A stretch of DNA of 16,825 nucleotides from Methanoregula sp. (GTDB lineage Archaea; Halobacteriota; Methanomicrobia; Methanomicrobiales; Methanospirillaceae), in NCBI GenBank assembly GCA_023228295.1, contig JALOBP010000069.1, positions 1 through 16,825 on the forward strand, read 5' to 3'. The notes under the pieces are model-generated. The model was not told the DNA's origin. It ran no database searches and saw nothing but the letters and a program-made list of their open reading frames with translations. Both the position numbers and the translations under genes were made by a program. This document shows, one piece after another, positions 7,465 to 14,260 of the stretch (position 1 is the stretch's first letter; each line of letters starts with the position of its first letter).

Positions 7465-7773
7465 CTACCGGAACTCCCCGATTTCTGCATCTGGTATCCC
7501 GAGTTCGCGGTCGATGGCAACAACAAGCCGGTTGAGCGTGAAGATCACGTCACGGGCATCTTCCTTGTCCATGGTGCCCGGCGAGTGCCAGATCACTTTC
7601 TTCCGGAGCAGGGTGGTGAGTTCCTCGATCTCGGTCCCATTGAACCGGTCCGGCACAACGAGCCCCTCCACATGATCGCCAACACCCATCCATGCATTCT
7701 CCGGAGGGAGTCCGAAATGTTCTGCGATTAACATGATGCTCGTGATGAACCCGTGACCAAAACGGCTTGCCAT
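7465..7773 (-). CDS. Small protein of unknown function, last gene of the cbi operon
   Basis: A 102-residue soluble protein that I do not recognise. It has no signal peptide or membrane segment. Visible features are a predicted helical N-terminus with GHGFITSIMLIAEHFG, an acidic and hydrophobic middle (WMGVGDHVEGLVVPDRFNG), a Lys/Arg-bearing helix, and a C-terminal helix ending PDAEIGEFR. His7, His19, His34 and His63 are scattered and form no known metal motif. It starts at ATG 7773, 52 bases after the end of the intact cbiQ frame, on the same strand, with no clear ribosome binding site and no separate promoter. It is therefore probably co-transcribed with the importer. A link to metal uptake is inferred only from position. 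Confidence 0.7.
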   Translation of the reverse strand: MASRFGHGFITSIMLIAEHFGLPPENAWMGVGDHVEGLVVPDRFNGTEIEELTTLLRKKVIWHSPGTMDKEDARDVIFTLNRLVVAIDRELGIPDAEIGEFR

Positions 7774-7825
7774 ACTCAGGCAGATGTTGCCGGAAAGAGA
7801 AAAATGTAACGGAACCGATGTACGT

Positions 7826-8652
7826 TCAGAATAACCGGAACGAGGTCAGCCAGACCGCGAGCGGGACCGCGATGATGAAGAGGAGGGAGAATGAGAGGAA
7901 CACCCATTCGCCCCCTTTCAACGGTTTCCTCTCGACAAATAGGTAACTGTCCCGACCATACCCCCGGCAGAGCATGCTGGTATACACCCGCTCGCCCTGC
8001 TCGTAGGACCGGATGAACATAGTGCCAAGAGTATAACCCAGTTGGCGGAGGCGGTACCGGTACGGCAGGTGGCGATCAAGGCATCGAAGCATTTGGTCTT
8101 CAGGGTTTCGTTAATCTTCCGGAACATGTACCCGAACACGAAGAGGTAGCGGATCATCATGCCGAGTGCAAGGGCAAACTCAGCGGGAAGTCCCATCCGT
8201 GCTGCACCCTCAAGCATCTCGTACATCTTTGTTGTGGATGAGAGCAGGATAATGAACGAGATGCAGATTACGAACTTGACGAGCAGGATAAAGGCAAACT
8301 CCACGGATTGGGCGTAGATAGAAATACCAAAGGGAAGGGAATACAGGACATCGTATTCGGTATAATATTTGTTCTTTAAGAAGATCTGGAAGAAGATGAT
8401 GACTCCCCAAAGGGGGATAATAGCCCAGGCACGCCGGAGATAGGTAACAAATGAGAGCCGGGTACAGGCCCAGAGGATACAGAAGAATAAAAAGAAGATA
8501 ATCCCGACGGTGTAAATCATTGTTGAGTAGGGCACTGCCACGAGTGCGATGATCGCGGCAAACGCAATGGCGATCTTGACCCGCGCATCGATCCGGTGGA
8601 TGATACTATCCTTGTAGGCATCCCGTTCGATCTGGAAGAGGTTTTCGATCAT
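7826..8652 (-). pseudogene. cbiQ: ECF transporter T component CbiQ, frameshifted
   Basis: CbiQ is the membrane coupling component of energy-coupling-factor cobalt/nickel importers. The first frame (from ATG 8652) gives normal CbiQ with several membrane segments up to KINETLKTKCFDA, then runs into unrelated sequence and stops at 7918. The expected C-terminal part lies in the -1 frame and ends at 7826: DRHLPYRYRLRQLG, the coupling motif FIRSYEQGERVYTSMLCRGY, and a last membrane segment. Joining the frames near 8078-8082 gives about 275 residues, the family's usual length. The site (GCC TTG ATC) is not a classical slippery sequence. A lost T in a TTT is the simplest explanation, either a real mutation or a sequence error. 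ATG 8652 overlaps the cbiO stop by four bases. Confidence 0.85.
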
Positions 8653-9482
8653 GGCCGTTTGCCGAATGCACGGAGGAGGGAATCTTCAGCTTCTGTGTAC
8701 GTGTAGGCCATTGATACATCTACACCACTCTCCTTTAAGGATTTCAAGAGTCGGGGGATGACCGGTACATCGAGCCGTACGGATTTGAGCATATCCGGCT
8801 GGATGAAAATTTCATCAACGGTCCCGCTGGCAACCACCCGCCCCTTGTCCATCACATAGATATAATCCGCAATCTCGGGCACGAGCCCGACATCATGGGT
8901 CGAGAAGATGACGGTCATGCCGTACTTCTTTGAGAGAGAGTTGATGAACGTGTTGAGATCGGCTACTCCCCGGGGGTCAAGACCGGCAGTTGGTTCATCC
9001 AGCACCAGCACCTCCGGCTCCATGGCAATCACACCCGCAATCGCGACCCGTTTCTTCTCGCCCCCGCTCAGGTGGTGAGGCACCCGTTCTGCAAGGTGTT
9101 CGATCCCTAAAATTCTGAGTGCTTCATGCACCCGGTGATGGATCGTCTCCTCATCAAGTCCGAGGTTCGTGGGGCCGAATGCAACGTCCTGCTCCACAGT
9201 TGGTGAGAATATCTGGTCGTCCGCATTCTGGAAAACGATGCCGACAAATTTCCGGATCTCCTTGATGTTCTGTTTTGTTATGGGTTCGCCTCGTACCAGG
9301 ATGGAACCGGATGTTGGACGGAAGATCCCGTTGAAATGCTTGAACAGGGTGCTCTTCCCAGCACCATTCGACCCGATAACCGCAATGCGGGCATTTCTCG
9401 GCGCAATGAAATTGATATTGTTGAGCGCTGTGACTTTTCCCGGGTAGACATAGCAGAGATCGCGGGTTTCGATAAGGTGCAT
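8649..9482 (-). CDS. cbiO: ECF cobalt/nickel transporter ATPase CbiO
   Basis: A 277-residue ABC ATPase that powers the CbiMNQO importer on the cytosolic side of the membrane. Visible are Walker A GSNGAGKST (37-45), the Q-loop in VFQNADDQIF, the signature LSGGEKKRVAIAG, Walker B VLVLDEPTAGLDP, and the switch histidine in IFSTHDVGL. I chose ATG 9482 because MHLIETRDLCYVYPG is the normal N-terminus of this family. The frame is open to 9581, but those 33 residues have no family counterpart and overlap the end of cbiN. No strong ribosome binding site precedes 9482. The stop overlaps the cbiQ start by four bases (ATGA), indicating translational coupling. Nickel or cobalt specificity cannot be read from this subunit. 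Confidence 0.95.
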   Translation of the reverse strand: MHLIETRDLCYVYPGKVTALNNINFIAPRNARIAVIGSNGAGKSTLFKHFNGIFRPTSGSILVRGEPITKQNIKEIRKFVGIVFQNADDQIFSPTVEQDVAFGPTNLGLDEETIHHRVHEALRILGIEHLAERVPHHLSGGEKKRVAIAGVIAMEPEVLVLDEPTAGLDPRGVADLNTFINSLSKKYGMTVIFSTHDVGLVPEIADYIYVMDKGRVVASGTVDEIFIQPDMLKSVRLDVPVIPRLLKSLKESGVDVSMAYTYTEAEDSLLRAFGKRP

Positions 9483-9516
9483 GAGTACAGAAAATGGGGT
9501 GAAAAAAGGTAAAGTC

Positions 9517-9870
9517 CTATTGGTTTTGTTCTGCCGTTTTACCGGCAGCCTTGAGGCCGTAGGCAATCCCAAGCACGACAATGAATGCGAGAATCGTGCC
9601 TATCACAATCGCTACAATTCCACCGGGCTGGCCCATGGCATCTCCCAGCGAGTAGTCCGGCATTGGTGCTGAGTACGAGAATTTTCCACTCAGGTCTTCT
9701 TCGATCTCTGCATCTTCCGGTGTAGCCCCGGTCAGGTCCTTCTGCCCCTGTACTACGAGTGCCGTGCTCTCAAGACCATCCGGGTCCCCGGATGCCATGA
9801 ATACGGCAACAACGCCAATAAGGAGGGCAACGATAATGCCCGCGATAATGAAGGTCTTGTTGTCCATCAT
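9517..9870 (-). CDS. cbiN: CbiN-like PDGLE-domain subunit
   Basis: A 117-residue membrane protein with two predicted membrane segments (about 7-26 and 84-107) enclosing an extracellular loop. The loop starts with the hallmark PDGLE (29-34 region) and contains FSYSAPMPDYSLG. This matches the PDGLE/CbiN component of cobalt/nickel ECF importers, a small subunit that works with CbiM in metal loading. The start is ATG 9870, or the adjacent ATG 9867, only five bases after the cbiM stop. GGGAG lies about 12 bases upstream within cbiM. Position between cbiM and cbiO supports the call. Assignment as cbiN rather than the related nikN-type is uncertain. Confidence 0.9.
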   Translation of the reverse strand: MMDNKTFIIAGIIVALLIGVVAVFMASGDPDGLESTALVVQGQKDLTGATPEDAEIEEDLSGKFSYSAPMPDYSLGDAMGQPGGIVAIVIGTILAFIVVLGIAYGLKAAGKTAEQNQ

Positions 9871-9875
9871 AATGC

Positions 9876-10520
9876 TCAGGCTCCCGCAGGTGTATTCACA
9901 TTTGTATCCACAAGATCGGGCCTTGCCGCAGTGATCAGGTAGATGGCTGCCACGGTAACGAACCCTTCAATCACACCGATAATCGCATGGTAGATTCCCA
10001 TGGCGACGAGCCCTTCCATAAGCGGGAATGTGCCGGCCAGGAACATCTCGACCGCACATGCAAGGGAGGGAATCAGACAGGCTAGCCAGGCAGCGAAGAA
10101 GACGGAGACGGGCATACTTCTGGTTATATCCATCAGACCTTTGAAGGTGTAGTACCCGACAAAACCGCCGATTACTCCCATGTTGATGATATTGGCACCC
10201 AGGGTTGTGATCCCGCCGTCCCCGAACAGGACAGCCTGGACGATCAATACCAGGGTGAGAATAAAGATTGCGGCGAACGGCGAGCCAAGAATGATCGCGG
10301 CAAGTGCCCCGCCAACAAGATGTCCGCTTGTCCCCATCGAGACCGGGAGGTTGAAGGACTGGAGCGCAAAGATGCCGGCTGCCAGCACCGCAACGAGCGG
10401 GAGTTTCTCTTCGTTCATCTCATTGCGTGCCCACCTGAGAGCAAGCGCAATGAATACAAGGGCGATGATCCAGTAGATTGCGCCCTGCCAGATGGGAATA
10501 AATGCGTCGGGTATATGCAT
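9876..10520 (-). CDS. cbiM: Cobalt/nickel substrate-binding membrane subunit CbiM
   Basis: A 214-residue substrate-capture component of the importer with about six or seven membrane segments. The N-terminus MHIPDAFIP supplies the histidine at position 2 that is known in this family to bind the metal with the free N-terminus. This makes the start important. A second conserved histidine lies in MGTSGHLVGG, and GDGGITTLGANIINMG is also typical. I chose ATG 10520 for this reason and because AAGGTGA (10525-10531) lies four bases upstream. The frame is open to 10610, but the extra 30 residues would bury the metal-binding N-terminus. It is first in the operon cbiM-N-O-Q. Cobalt and nickel are both needed by methanogens, for cobamides and for F430 and hydrogenases, and cannot be told apart here. 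Confidence 0.93.
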   Translation of the reverse strand: MHIPDAFIPIWQGAIYWIIALVFIALALRWARNEMNEEKLPLVAVLAAGIFALQSFNLPVSMGTSGHLVGGALAAIILGSPFAAIFILTLVLIVQAVLFGDGGITTLGANIINMGVIGGFVGYYTFKGLMDITRSMPVSVFFAAWLACLIPSLACAVEMFLAGTFPLMEGLVAMGIYHAIIGVIEGFVTVAAIYLITAARPDLVDTNVNTPAGA

Positions 10521-10600
10521 GGGTTCACCTTGAGTGTTACGATTCTTTGTAATAGTAAAATTGCATAGATAAAAAATGTTGCTATTTAAGAGTTTAAGAT

Positions 10601-10677
10601 AATGAATCAAAGAAAGGTAAGAATGAATGATAAAAGACTATAAATTCCAAACTGCTCTATAAAACGAATGAATCAAA
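10601..10677. repeat. Three direct repeats of AATGAATCA(AA) upstream of cbiM
   Basis: AATGAATCAAA occurs at 10601-10611 and again, identically, at 10667-10677. A partial copy, AATGAATGA, lies at 10622-10630. They lie 80-160 bases upstream of the cbiM start, a place suited to a metal-responsive regulator. Binding is an inference. AT-rich sequence makes chance repeats possible. Confidence 0.4.
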
Positions 10678-10906
10678 ACCGATCTATATCGGGAGAACGT
10701 GAATTCTTAAGGGATTATTATTGATTGATCGGATACAGAGATTGCAATAACGTATGAATTGGCTCATACAAATATTAAGAGGTGTCCTGGCATTTTCTAT
10801 TGGACTCGTTTCTGCAGTTCTCTCCACCGGGTTATTGATGGGGGAAGGGGTATCGTTTCGGACGGAAGCACGATTCGCATGGCCATCCTGCGTCCCAAAT
10901 ACGTGC

Positions 10907-10916
10907 TATATAAATA
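10907..10916 (+). promoter_or_regulatory. TATA box of the PEGA/transglutaminase gene
   Basis: TATATAAATA is a near-perfect archaeal TATA element. Transcription about 25 bases downstream would start near 10936-10941, a few bases before ATG 10945. There is no ribosome binding site in front of that ATG, which fits a leaderless or nearly leaderless mRNA. Confidence 0.65.
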
Positions 10917-10944
10917 CAATATTTCCCTATTATTCGATACTAAA

Positions 10945-12576
10945 ATGTATTTTCGTAGTAATCTTGCCATAATTGTTTTGGCACTCGTGATGGTATGTGT
11001 TGTTACACCAGGTACCTCAGCAGCCCGGTCATGTATTGTATCTGTCACTTCAATTCCCGATGAGGGCATCGTAATGATTGATGGTCAGCTGCGGGGGACC
11101 ACGCCACTCTCGCAGTCCCTTCCCTGCGGGCAGTATTCTTTTAAAATCGAAAAGGCCGGGTATGAGCCATACCAGACGCAGGTCCTTCTCACAGAGGAGG
11201 GGCCATTCACAATTGTGGCAAATCTCGAGTACAAATCAGAGCGGGGCTCGGTAGTCGTAGGTTCCGATCCCCCGGGCGGAACACTTTATATCGACGGCGT
11301 CCTGCAGGGAACCACACCGGTACAAGTGGATAACCTGCTCTACGGCAGACATTCAGTCCTTATTAAAAAATCAGGATACCGGGACTACTCCGATGTCGTC
11401 AGCGCCGGGCCGGGAAGCGTGCATGAGTATAGGGAATATCTTGTTCCGGAACCACAGACAGGATTTTTCGGTGTATCATCAGATCCGGAAGGAGCACGCG
11501 TGTACCTTGACGGGACAGATCTCGGGACAACCCCGACGAGACTGCAGCAGGTGTCAGCCGACAACCATACGATGATCGTGCAGAATGAGGGATTTTACAA
11601 TTATACCACTTTTATCGAAGTGCCGGGCGGTGAATCCCTACGGGTCCATGCAGATCTCGTGAAGGTGCCGGATACCGGTACGATCATCATTGATTCAACC
11701 CCCCAGGGTGCTTCGATATCAATCAACGGGACATACAAAGGACTCACCCCCGCGGTTTTTGAAAACATCCCCCGGGGCGCCTATACCCTAACTTTCGCGA
11801 AGGGAAATTTCTCAGATCTGAACACCACGTTCATACTGAATGGCGGGGAGACACGGGAGATTTTGGCCTATCTTACAATCGGGATTGTTAATCCTGCTAA
11901 CATCCGTGAGAGTATTTATCATCTGCAATCAAATGCATCACAGCCCATAGCAGGAATAATCGACCTGACCCCGTCCATCGAACGGACCTACACATGGTAT
12001 AACAACGGGCACGAGGCAACGATCCGGCTCCGCATTCCGCAGGAACTGTACGATCATTATAAGGGACAGCCTCACCAGCCACAGAGTATTTCGGAATACC
12101 AGAACTATGCACTCACAGATGAGGACCGCAGTTACCTCCACGACCTTATCGGTATACTCAAAAATGCACAAAACAACCGGATGTATTCTGCAAGGAATGA
12201 TTACCGCAATGTAGTATCATTTGTCCAGTCAGTGACCTATTCTTATGATACGAATCCGGATAATCCTTCTGACACGACGTTTGAATATGCCAAGTATCCC
12301 CTTGAAACCCTTGCAGACGGCGAAGGTGACTGTGAAGATACAGCAATCCTGACTGCAGCGCTGCTTAATGAAATGGGGTATGATGTAGCCCTTGTTTTTG
12401 TCCCGGAGCACGCAGCAGTTGCCGTTGCCTGTGATACCTGTAATGGCTATTACTATCCACTCAACGGAAAACGGTATTATTACCTCGAGACAACCGGTGC
12501 CGGGTTCTCTTTGGGCAGTATGGGCACCATGGAGAGTAAAATAAAAAATGCACCAGCCCAGGTAATCCCACTCTGA
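10945..12576 (+). CDS. Secreted protein with four PEGA repeats and a transglutaminase-like domain
   Basis: A 543-residue predicted extracellular protein. Residues 1-28 form a signal peptide. Four PEGA-type beta repeats follow at about 32-95, 101-167, 173-240 and 244-310. Each has a pattern like DPPGGTLYIDGVLQGTTP and a closing YGRHSVLIKKSGY-type strand. The C-terminal domain (about 418-518) is a transglutaminase/papain-like fold with a likely catalytic Cys463 in GEGDCEDTAIL and His489 in EHAAVAV, and an acidic residue in YYYLETTG. A CDTC pair (496-499) follows the histidine. PEGA repeats are thought to bind surface polymers, so a cell-wall hydrolase or cross-linking role is inferred. I chose ATG 10945 because it begins the signal peptide and fits the TATA box. 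The open frame from 10759 would put 62 residues before it. The lipoprotein gene follows 44 bases later. Confidence 0.88.
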   Translation: MYFRSNLAIIVLALVMVCVVTPGTSAARSCIVSVTSIPDEGIVMIDGQLRGTTPLSQSLPCGQYSFKIEKAGYEPYQTQVLLTEEGPFTIVANLEYKSERGSVVVGSDPPGGTLYIDGVLQGTTPVQVDNLLYGRHSVLIKKSGYRDYSDVVSAGPGSVHEYREYLVPEPQTGFFGVSSDPEGARVYLDGTDLGTTPTRLQQVSADNHTMIVQNEGFYNYTTFIEVPGGESLRVHADLVKVPDTGTIIIDSTPQGASISINGTYKGLTPAVFENIPRGAYTLTFAKGNFSDLNTTFILNGGETREILAYLTIGIVNPANIRESIYHLQSNASQPIAGIIDLTPSIERTYTWYNNGHEATIRLRIPQELYDHYKGQPHQPQSISEYQNYALTDEDRSYLHDLIGILKNAQNNRMYSARNDYRNVVSFVQSVTYSYDTNPDNPSDTTFEYAKYPLETLADGEGDCEDTAILTAALLNEMGYDVALVFVPEHAAVAVACDTCNGYYYPLNGKRYYYLETTGAGFSLGSMGTMESKIKNAPAQVIPL

Positions 12577-12620
12577 AGTATGGTCCTTACTATGATGATT
12601 ATGGGAACGGTGAATTGGTT

Positions 12621-13499
12621 ATGATCTGCAATAGCGAAAATTTGCGAAGAATTCAGGTACTTATCGGTGCGATGATTATTCTTTTGGTAGTGTCGGTTCT
12701 TTTTGGGGGCTGTATCAATAAAATACTCCCCCACGATTCAACAACCGAAACATCAGGTAAGATCCCTTCATCCGGCAATCAGGAGAGTGAATCACTTCAG
12801 CAGCAATCGTCCGCAAATACAATAACACCCAGACAGGTTCCGGCTATGGGAATCACCCCCCAGAAAAGTGAGATTGTAACTGAAGTTTTACCAATACTCA
12901 CTCCGGATCCCTACCCCATCCTTCATGGGACACGCATCAACGAGACCCACCAGTATCGGTTTATCGATCGCGTTCCTGAATTCGAGAAAACCTATACATT
13001 CAGGGGCAATGCGACCGGCCTTCTGGTGAATGTTGCGGAGGGACCTTTGTATGTCGTATATACCGTCAAGCCCCAGAATGACTGTTTGTTAGATCCGGAT
13101 GCTTGCCGGGGAGACATGTTAAAGCCAGTCCAGCGTCCGTACCTTACCATAACCGTAATGGATAATCAGACCCAGCAGATTGTAGCCGAGGACGGGTACG
13201 GGCGGGAATACAGTTCAGACACCGGCAATTATGAGTTTATCATTTCCTCGGAAAACACCCTGGATGGCCTGACATCATCGAGCGGTTCCATTGGTACGAA
13301 CACGGTCTACCCGGGCCCGCGGCGCATCGTGGTCTATAAAGAAGGAGTATTCCATGTCACGATAGAAGGGAACTATCTAGATGTGGATCTCTCAATTATT
13401 ACCGGATCATCTCCGGATCCGCTTGAGGTCAGTTCGGAAAAACAGTCCGGACAATCTGCATCGCCAACCGTAGTCCCTGATGATGAGGAAGGGTGGTAA
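12621..13499 (+). CDS. Predicted lipoprotein of unknown function
   Basis: A 292-residue protein with a hydrophobic N-terminus (about 11-28) ending in the lipobox-like LFGGC, with Cys31 the probable lipidation site. A Ser/Thr/Gln/Pro-rich linker follows (about 37-95). A beta-rich globular part (about 98-265) contains TYTFRGNATGLLVNVAEGPL, a possible disulfide pair within NDCLLDPDACRGD, TITVMDNQTQQIVAEDGYG, and GVFHVTIEGNYLDVDLSI. The tail is acidic and low in complexity. I do not recognise the family. ATG 12621 is chosen because GGTGA lies seven bases upstream at 12609-12613. TTG 12615 is too close to that site. It probably shares a transcript with the PEGA/transglutaminase gene and may act with it at the cell surface (inference). 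Confidence 0.8.
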   Translation: MICNSENLRRIQVLIGAMIILLVVSVLFGGCINKILPHDSTTETSGKIPSSGNQESESLQQQSSANTITPRQVPAMGITPQKSEIVTEVLPILTPDPYPILHGTRINETHQYRFIDRVPEFEKTYTFRGNATGLLVNVAEGPLYVVYTVKPQNDCLLDPDACRGDMLKPVQRPYLTITVMDNQTQQIVAEDGYGREYSSDTGNYEFIISSENTLDGLTSSSGSIGTNTVYPGPRRIVVYKEGVFHVTIEGNYLDVDLSIITGSSPDPLEVSSEKQSGQSASPTVVPDDEEGW

Positions 13500-13518
13500 C
13501 CGTGTTAGGATGTGGTGA

Positions 13519-13555
13519 CGAGGGATAATATCCCTCGGGAAAAAAGTTATTTTTT
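13519..13555. terminator. Bidirectional terminator between convergent genes
   Basis: CGAGGGATAATATCCCTCG (13519-13537) forms an eight-pair stem with a three-base loop, followed by A6-GTTA-T6 (13540-13555). On the plus strand the T6 ends the lipoprotein transcript. On the minus strand a T6 (13540-13545) directly follows the stop codon of the Lys-rich gene. It serves both converging transcripts. Confidence 0.65.
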
Positions 13556-13753
13556 GGGTTTTGAAACAGATTTTGCTGCCGGTTTAGCGGCAACTTTTCT
13601 CGCATCAGCCTTCTTCGGTACTGCTTTCTTCGGTACTGCTTTCTTCGGTACTGCCTCTTTCTTTACAGCGGTTTTCTTTTGTTCCGTCTTTTTCGATTCA
13701 GCTTTTTTAGGTGCTGCTTTTCTCGTGTCCGGGATTTTCTTTGTTACAACCAT
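13547..13753 (-). CDS. Small Lys/Ala/Pro-rich basic protein
   Basis: A 68-residue, strongly basic, low-complexity protein, about one third lysine, with AVPKK repeated three times (near 38-52) and flanking KKA and KPAAK motifs. It resembles histone H1 C-terminal tails, and a nucleic-acid-binding role is inferred from composition only. Its coding strand contains three nearly perfect 15-base tandem units (13611-13655). The start is ATG 13753. GGAG (13765-13768) lies 11 bases upstream, in the loop of a hairpin. The long structured leader upstream (13756-13883) suggests regulated expression. Low complexity makes homology hard to judge. It could be a chance frame, but the ribosome binding site, leader and terminator all support a gene. 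Confidence 0.65.
   Translation of the reverse strand: MVVTKKIPDTRKAAPKKAESKKTEQKKTAVKKEAVPKKAVPKKAVPKKADARKVAAKPAAKSVSKPKK
13611..13655 (-). repeat. Three 15-base tandem repeats in the Lys-rich gene
   Basis: TTCTTCGGTACTGCT (plus-strand reading) occurs at 13611-13625 and 13626-13640. It appears a third time at 13641-13655 with one changed base at the end. The unit is five codons long, so copy changes keep the frame. Near identity suggests recent expansion. Confidence 0.85.
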
Positions 13754-13755
13754 CT

Positions 13756-13793
13756 GGTTATCAACTCCGATAACCGCAATTGCATGCGGTTAT
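13756..13793 (-). promoter_or_regulatory. Two overlapping hairpins, one with the ribosome binding site in its loop
   Basis: On the minus strand, ATAACCGCA and TGCGGTTAT (13793-13770) form a nine-pair hairpin with loop TGCAAT. Next, GGTTATC and GATAACC (13775-13756) form a seven-pair hairpin whose loop, GGAGTT, holds the GGAG of the Lys-rich gene. Bases 13770-13775 belong to both, so only one can form at a time. This is the layout of a translational switch. It might alternatively be a protein-binding site built from repeated GGTTATC. Confidence 0.5.
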
Positions 13794-13794
13794 T

Positions 13795-13883
13795 ACCGGG
13801 GATGACAATGGGTTACCTATCGCCATAGATGGGAAGGTGCCCGTGTGCACGGGTTGGCGATACGCAGAAATCATCACCCCGGT
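13795..13883 (-). ncRNA. Nested, aptamer-like structured leader of the Lys-rich gene
   Basis: Three nested stems are visible. P1: ACCGGGG (13795-13801) with CCCCGGT (13877-13883), extended past a two-base bulge by ATGA/TCAT. P2: TATCGCCA (13818-13825) with TGGCGATA (13855-13862). P3: CCCGTG/CACGGG (13840-13853). It ends one or two bases before the switch-like hairpins and the start of the Lys-rich gene at 13753. A minus-strand TATA-like AT-rich stretch (13894-13911) would start transcription near P1. It matches no riboswitch I recognise. A plus-strand RNA ending at T7 (13912-13918) is an alternative reading. Confidence 0.45.
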
Positions 13884-14234
13884 TAAGTGTAGGGGTATAT
13901 TTGTAATAAACTTTTTTTATTTCGTGTGAATTGATGTGAAATAGTAAGAGGTGATCTGAATCAAGCATGTGAAAAAGAGAATAGATATTCTGGATATTGA
14001 AATGAGTGGACGTGCGTGTAACTGGATATCGAACAGAGGCATCTGAATGGCGATGACTTTCCCCGTACATCACCGGGATTATGTTGGATGTCACAGTATA
14101 AAAATTTTGTAGTTTTGTATGAAATATTGTGATAATTGAAATAATGTTTTGCTTTGTAATATAATGAATCAATAATGCCACCTTATTTATGGATTGGTGG
14201 GGACCGTAATTCTAAAGATGGGTGTCCCGCCAGG
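13884..14234. other. AT-rich stretch without a supported gene
   Basis: About 350 bases with no convincing coding frame; a 122-codon open frame on the minus strand here has no ribosome binding site or recognisable protein features. It holds a T7 run (13912-13918, plus strand), a TATA-like AGTATAAAA (14095-14103, plus strand) without a gene behind it, and another AATGAATCAA (14163-14172), the motif repeated upstream of cbiM. Nothing else was seen. Confidence 0.5.
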
Positions 14235-14250
14235 AAAAAAGACCGGTCAC
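14235..14250 (-). terminator. Terminator after chlD
   Basis: On the minus strand the palindrome GACCGGTC (14241-14248) is followed directly by T6 (14235-14240), about ten bases after the chlD stop codon. Confidence 0.55.
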
Positions 14251-14260
14251 CAATATTGCT

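Larger units (their letters stand above)
10521..10944. other. Divergent intergenic region of cbiM and the PEGA gene
   Basis: This 424-base AT-rich stretch has no supported gene. It holds repeated AATGAATCAAA motifs (10601-10677), a weak TATA-like CTCTTAAATAGC upstream of cbiM on the minus strand (near 10583-10594), and the plus-strand TATA at 10907-10916. A short frame from ATG 10754 codes for a hydrophobic peptide, but it lacks a ribosome binding site and runs through the downstream promoter. Confidence 0.5.

Noticed and set aside
9483..9581. N-terminal extension of CbiO to an upstream start
   Set aside because: The family begins at MHLIETRDL; the extra 33 residues overlap the cbiN end and have no counterpart.
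10521..10610. N-terminal extension of CbiM
   Set aside because: It would displace the Met-His N-terminus that binds metal, and the ribosome binding site at 10525-10531 fits ATG 10520.
10754..10972. A 72-codon frame with a hydrophobic start (MNWLIQILRGVLAF)
   Set aside because: No ribosome binding site, runs over the TATA box and start of the PEGA gene, and has no recognisable homology.
13611..13655. Tandem repeat considered as a small CRISPR array
   Set aside because: Units are contiguous 15-base coding repeats without spacers.
14021..14100. Possible C/D box RNA around GCGATGACTTT
   Set aside because: No good C box (RTGATGA) and no properly spaced D or D' CTGA pair could be found.
13813..14181. 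A 122-codon minus-strand frame
   Set aside because: AT-rich, no ribosome binding site, overlaps the structured leader, and shows no domain or membrane pattern.
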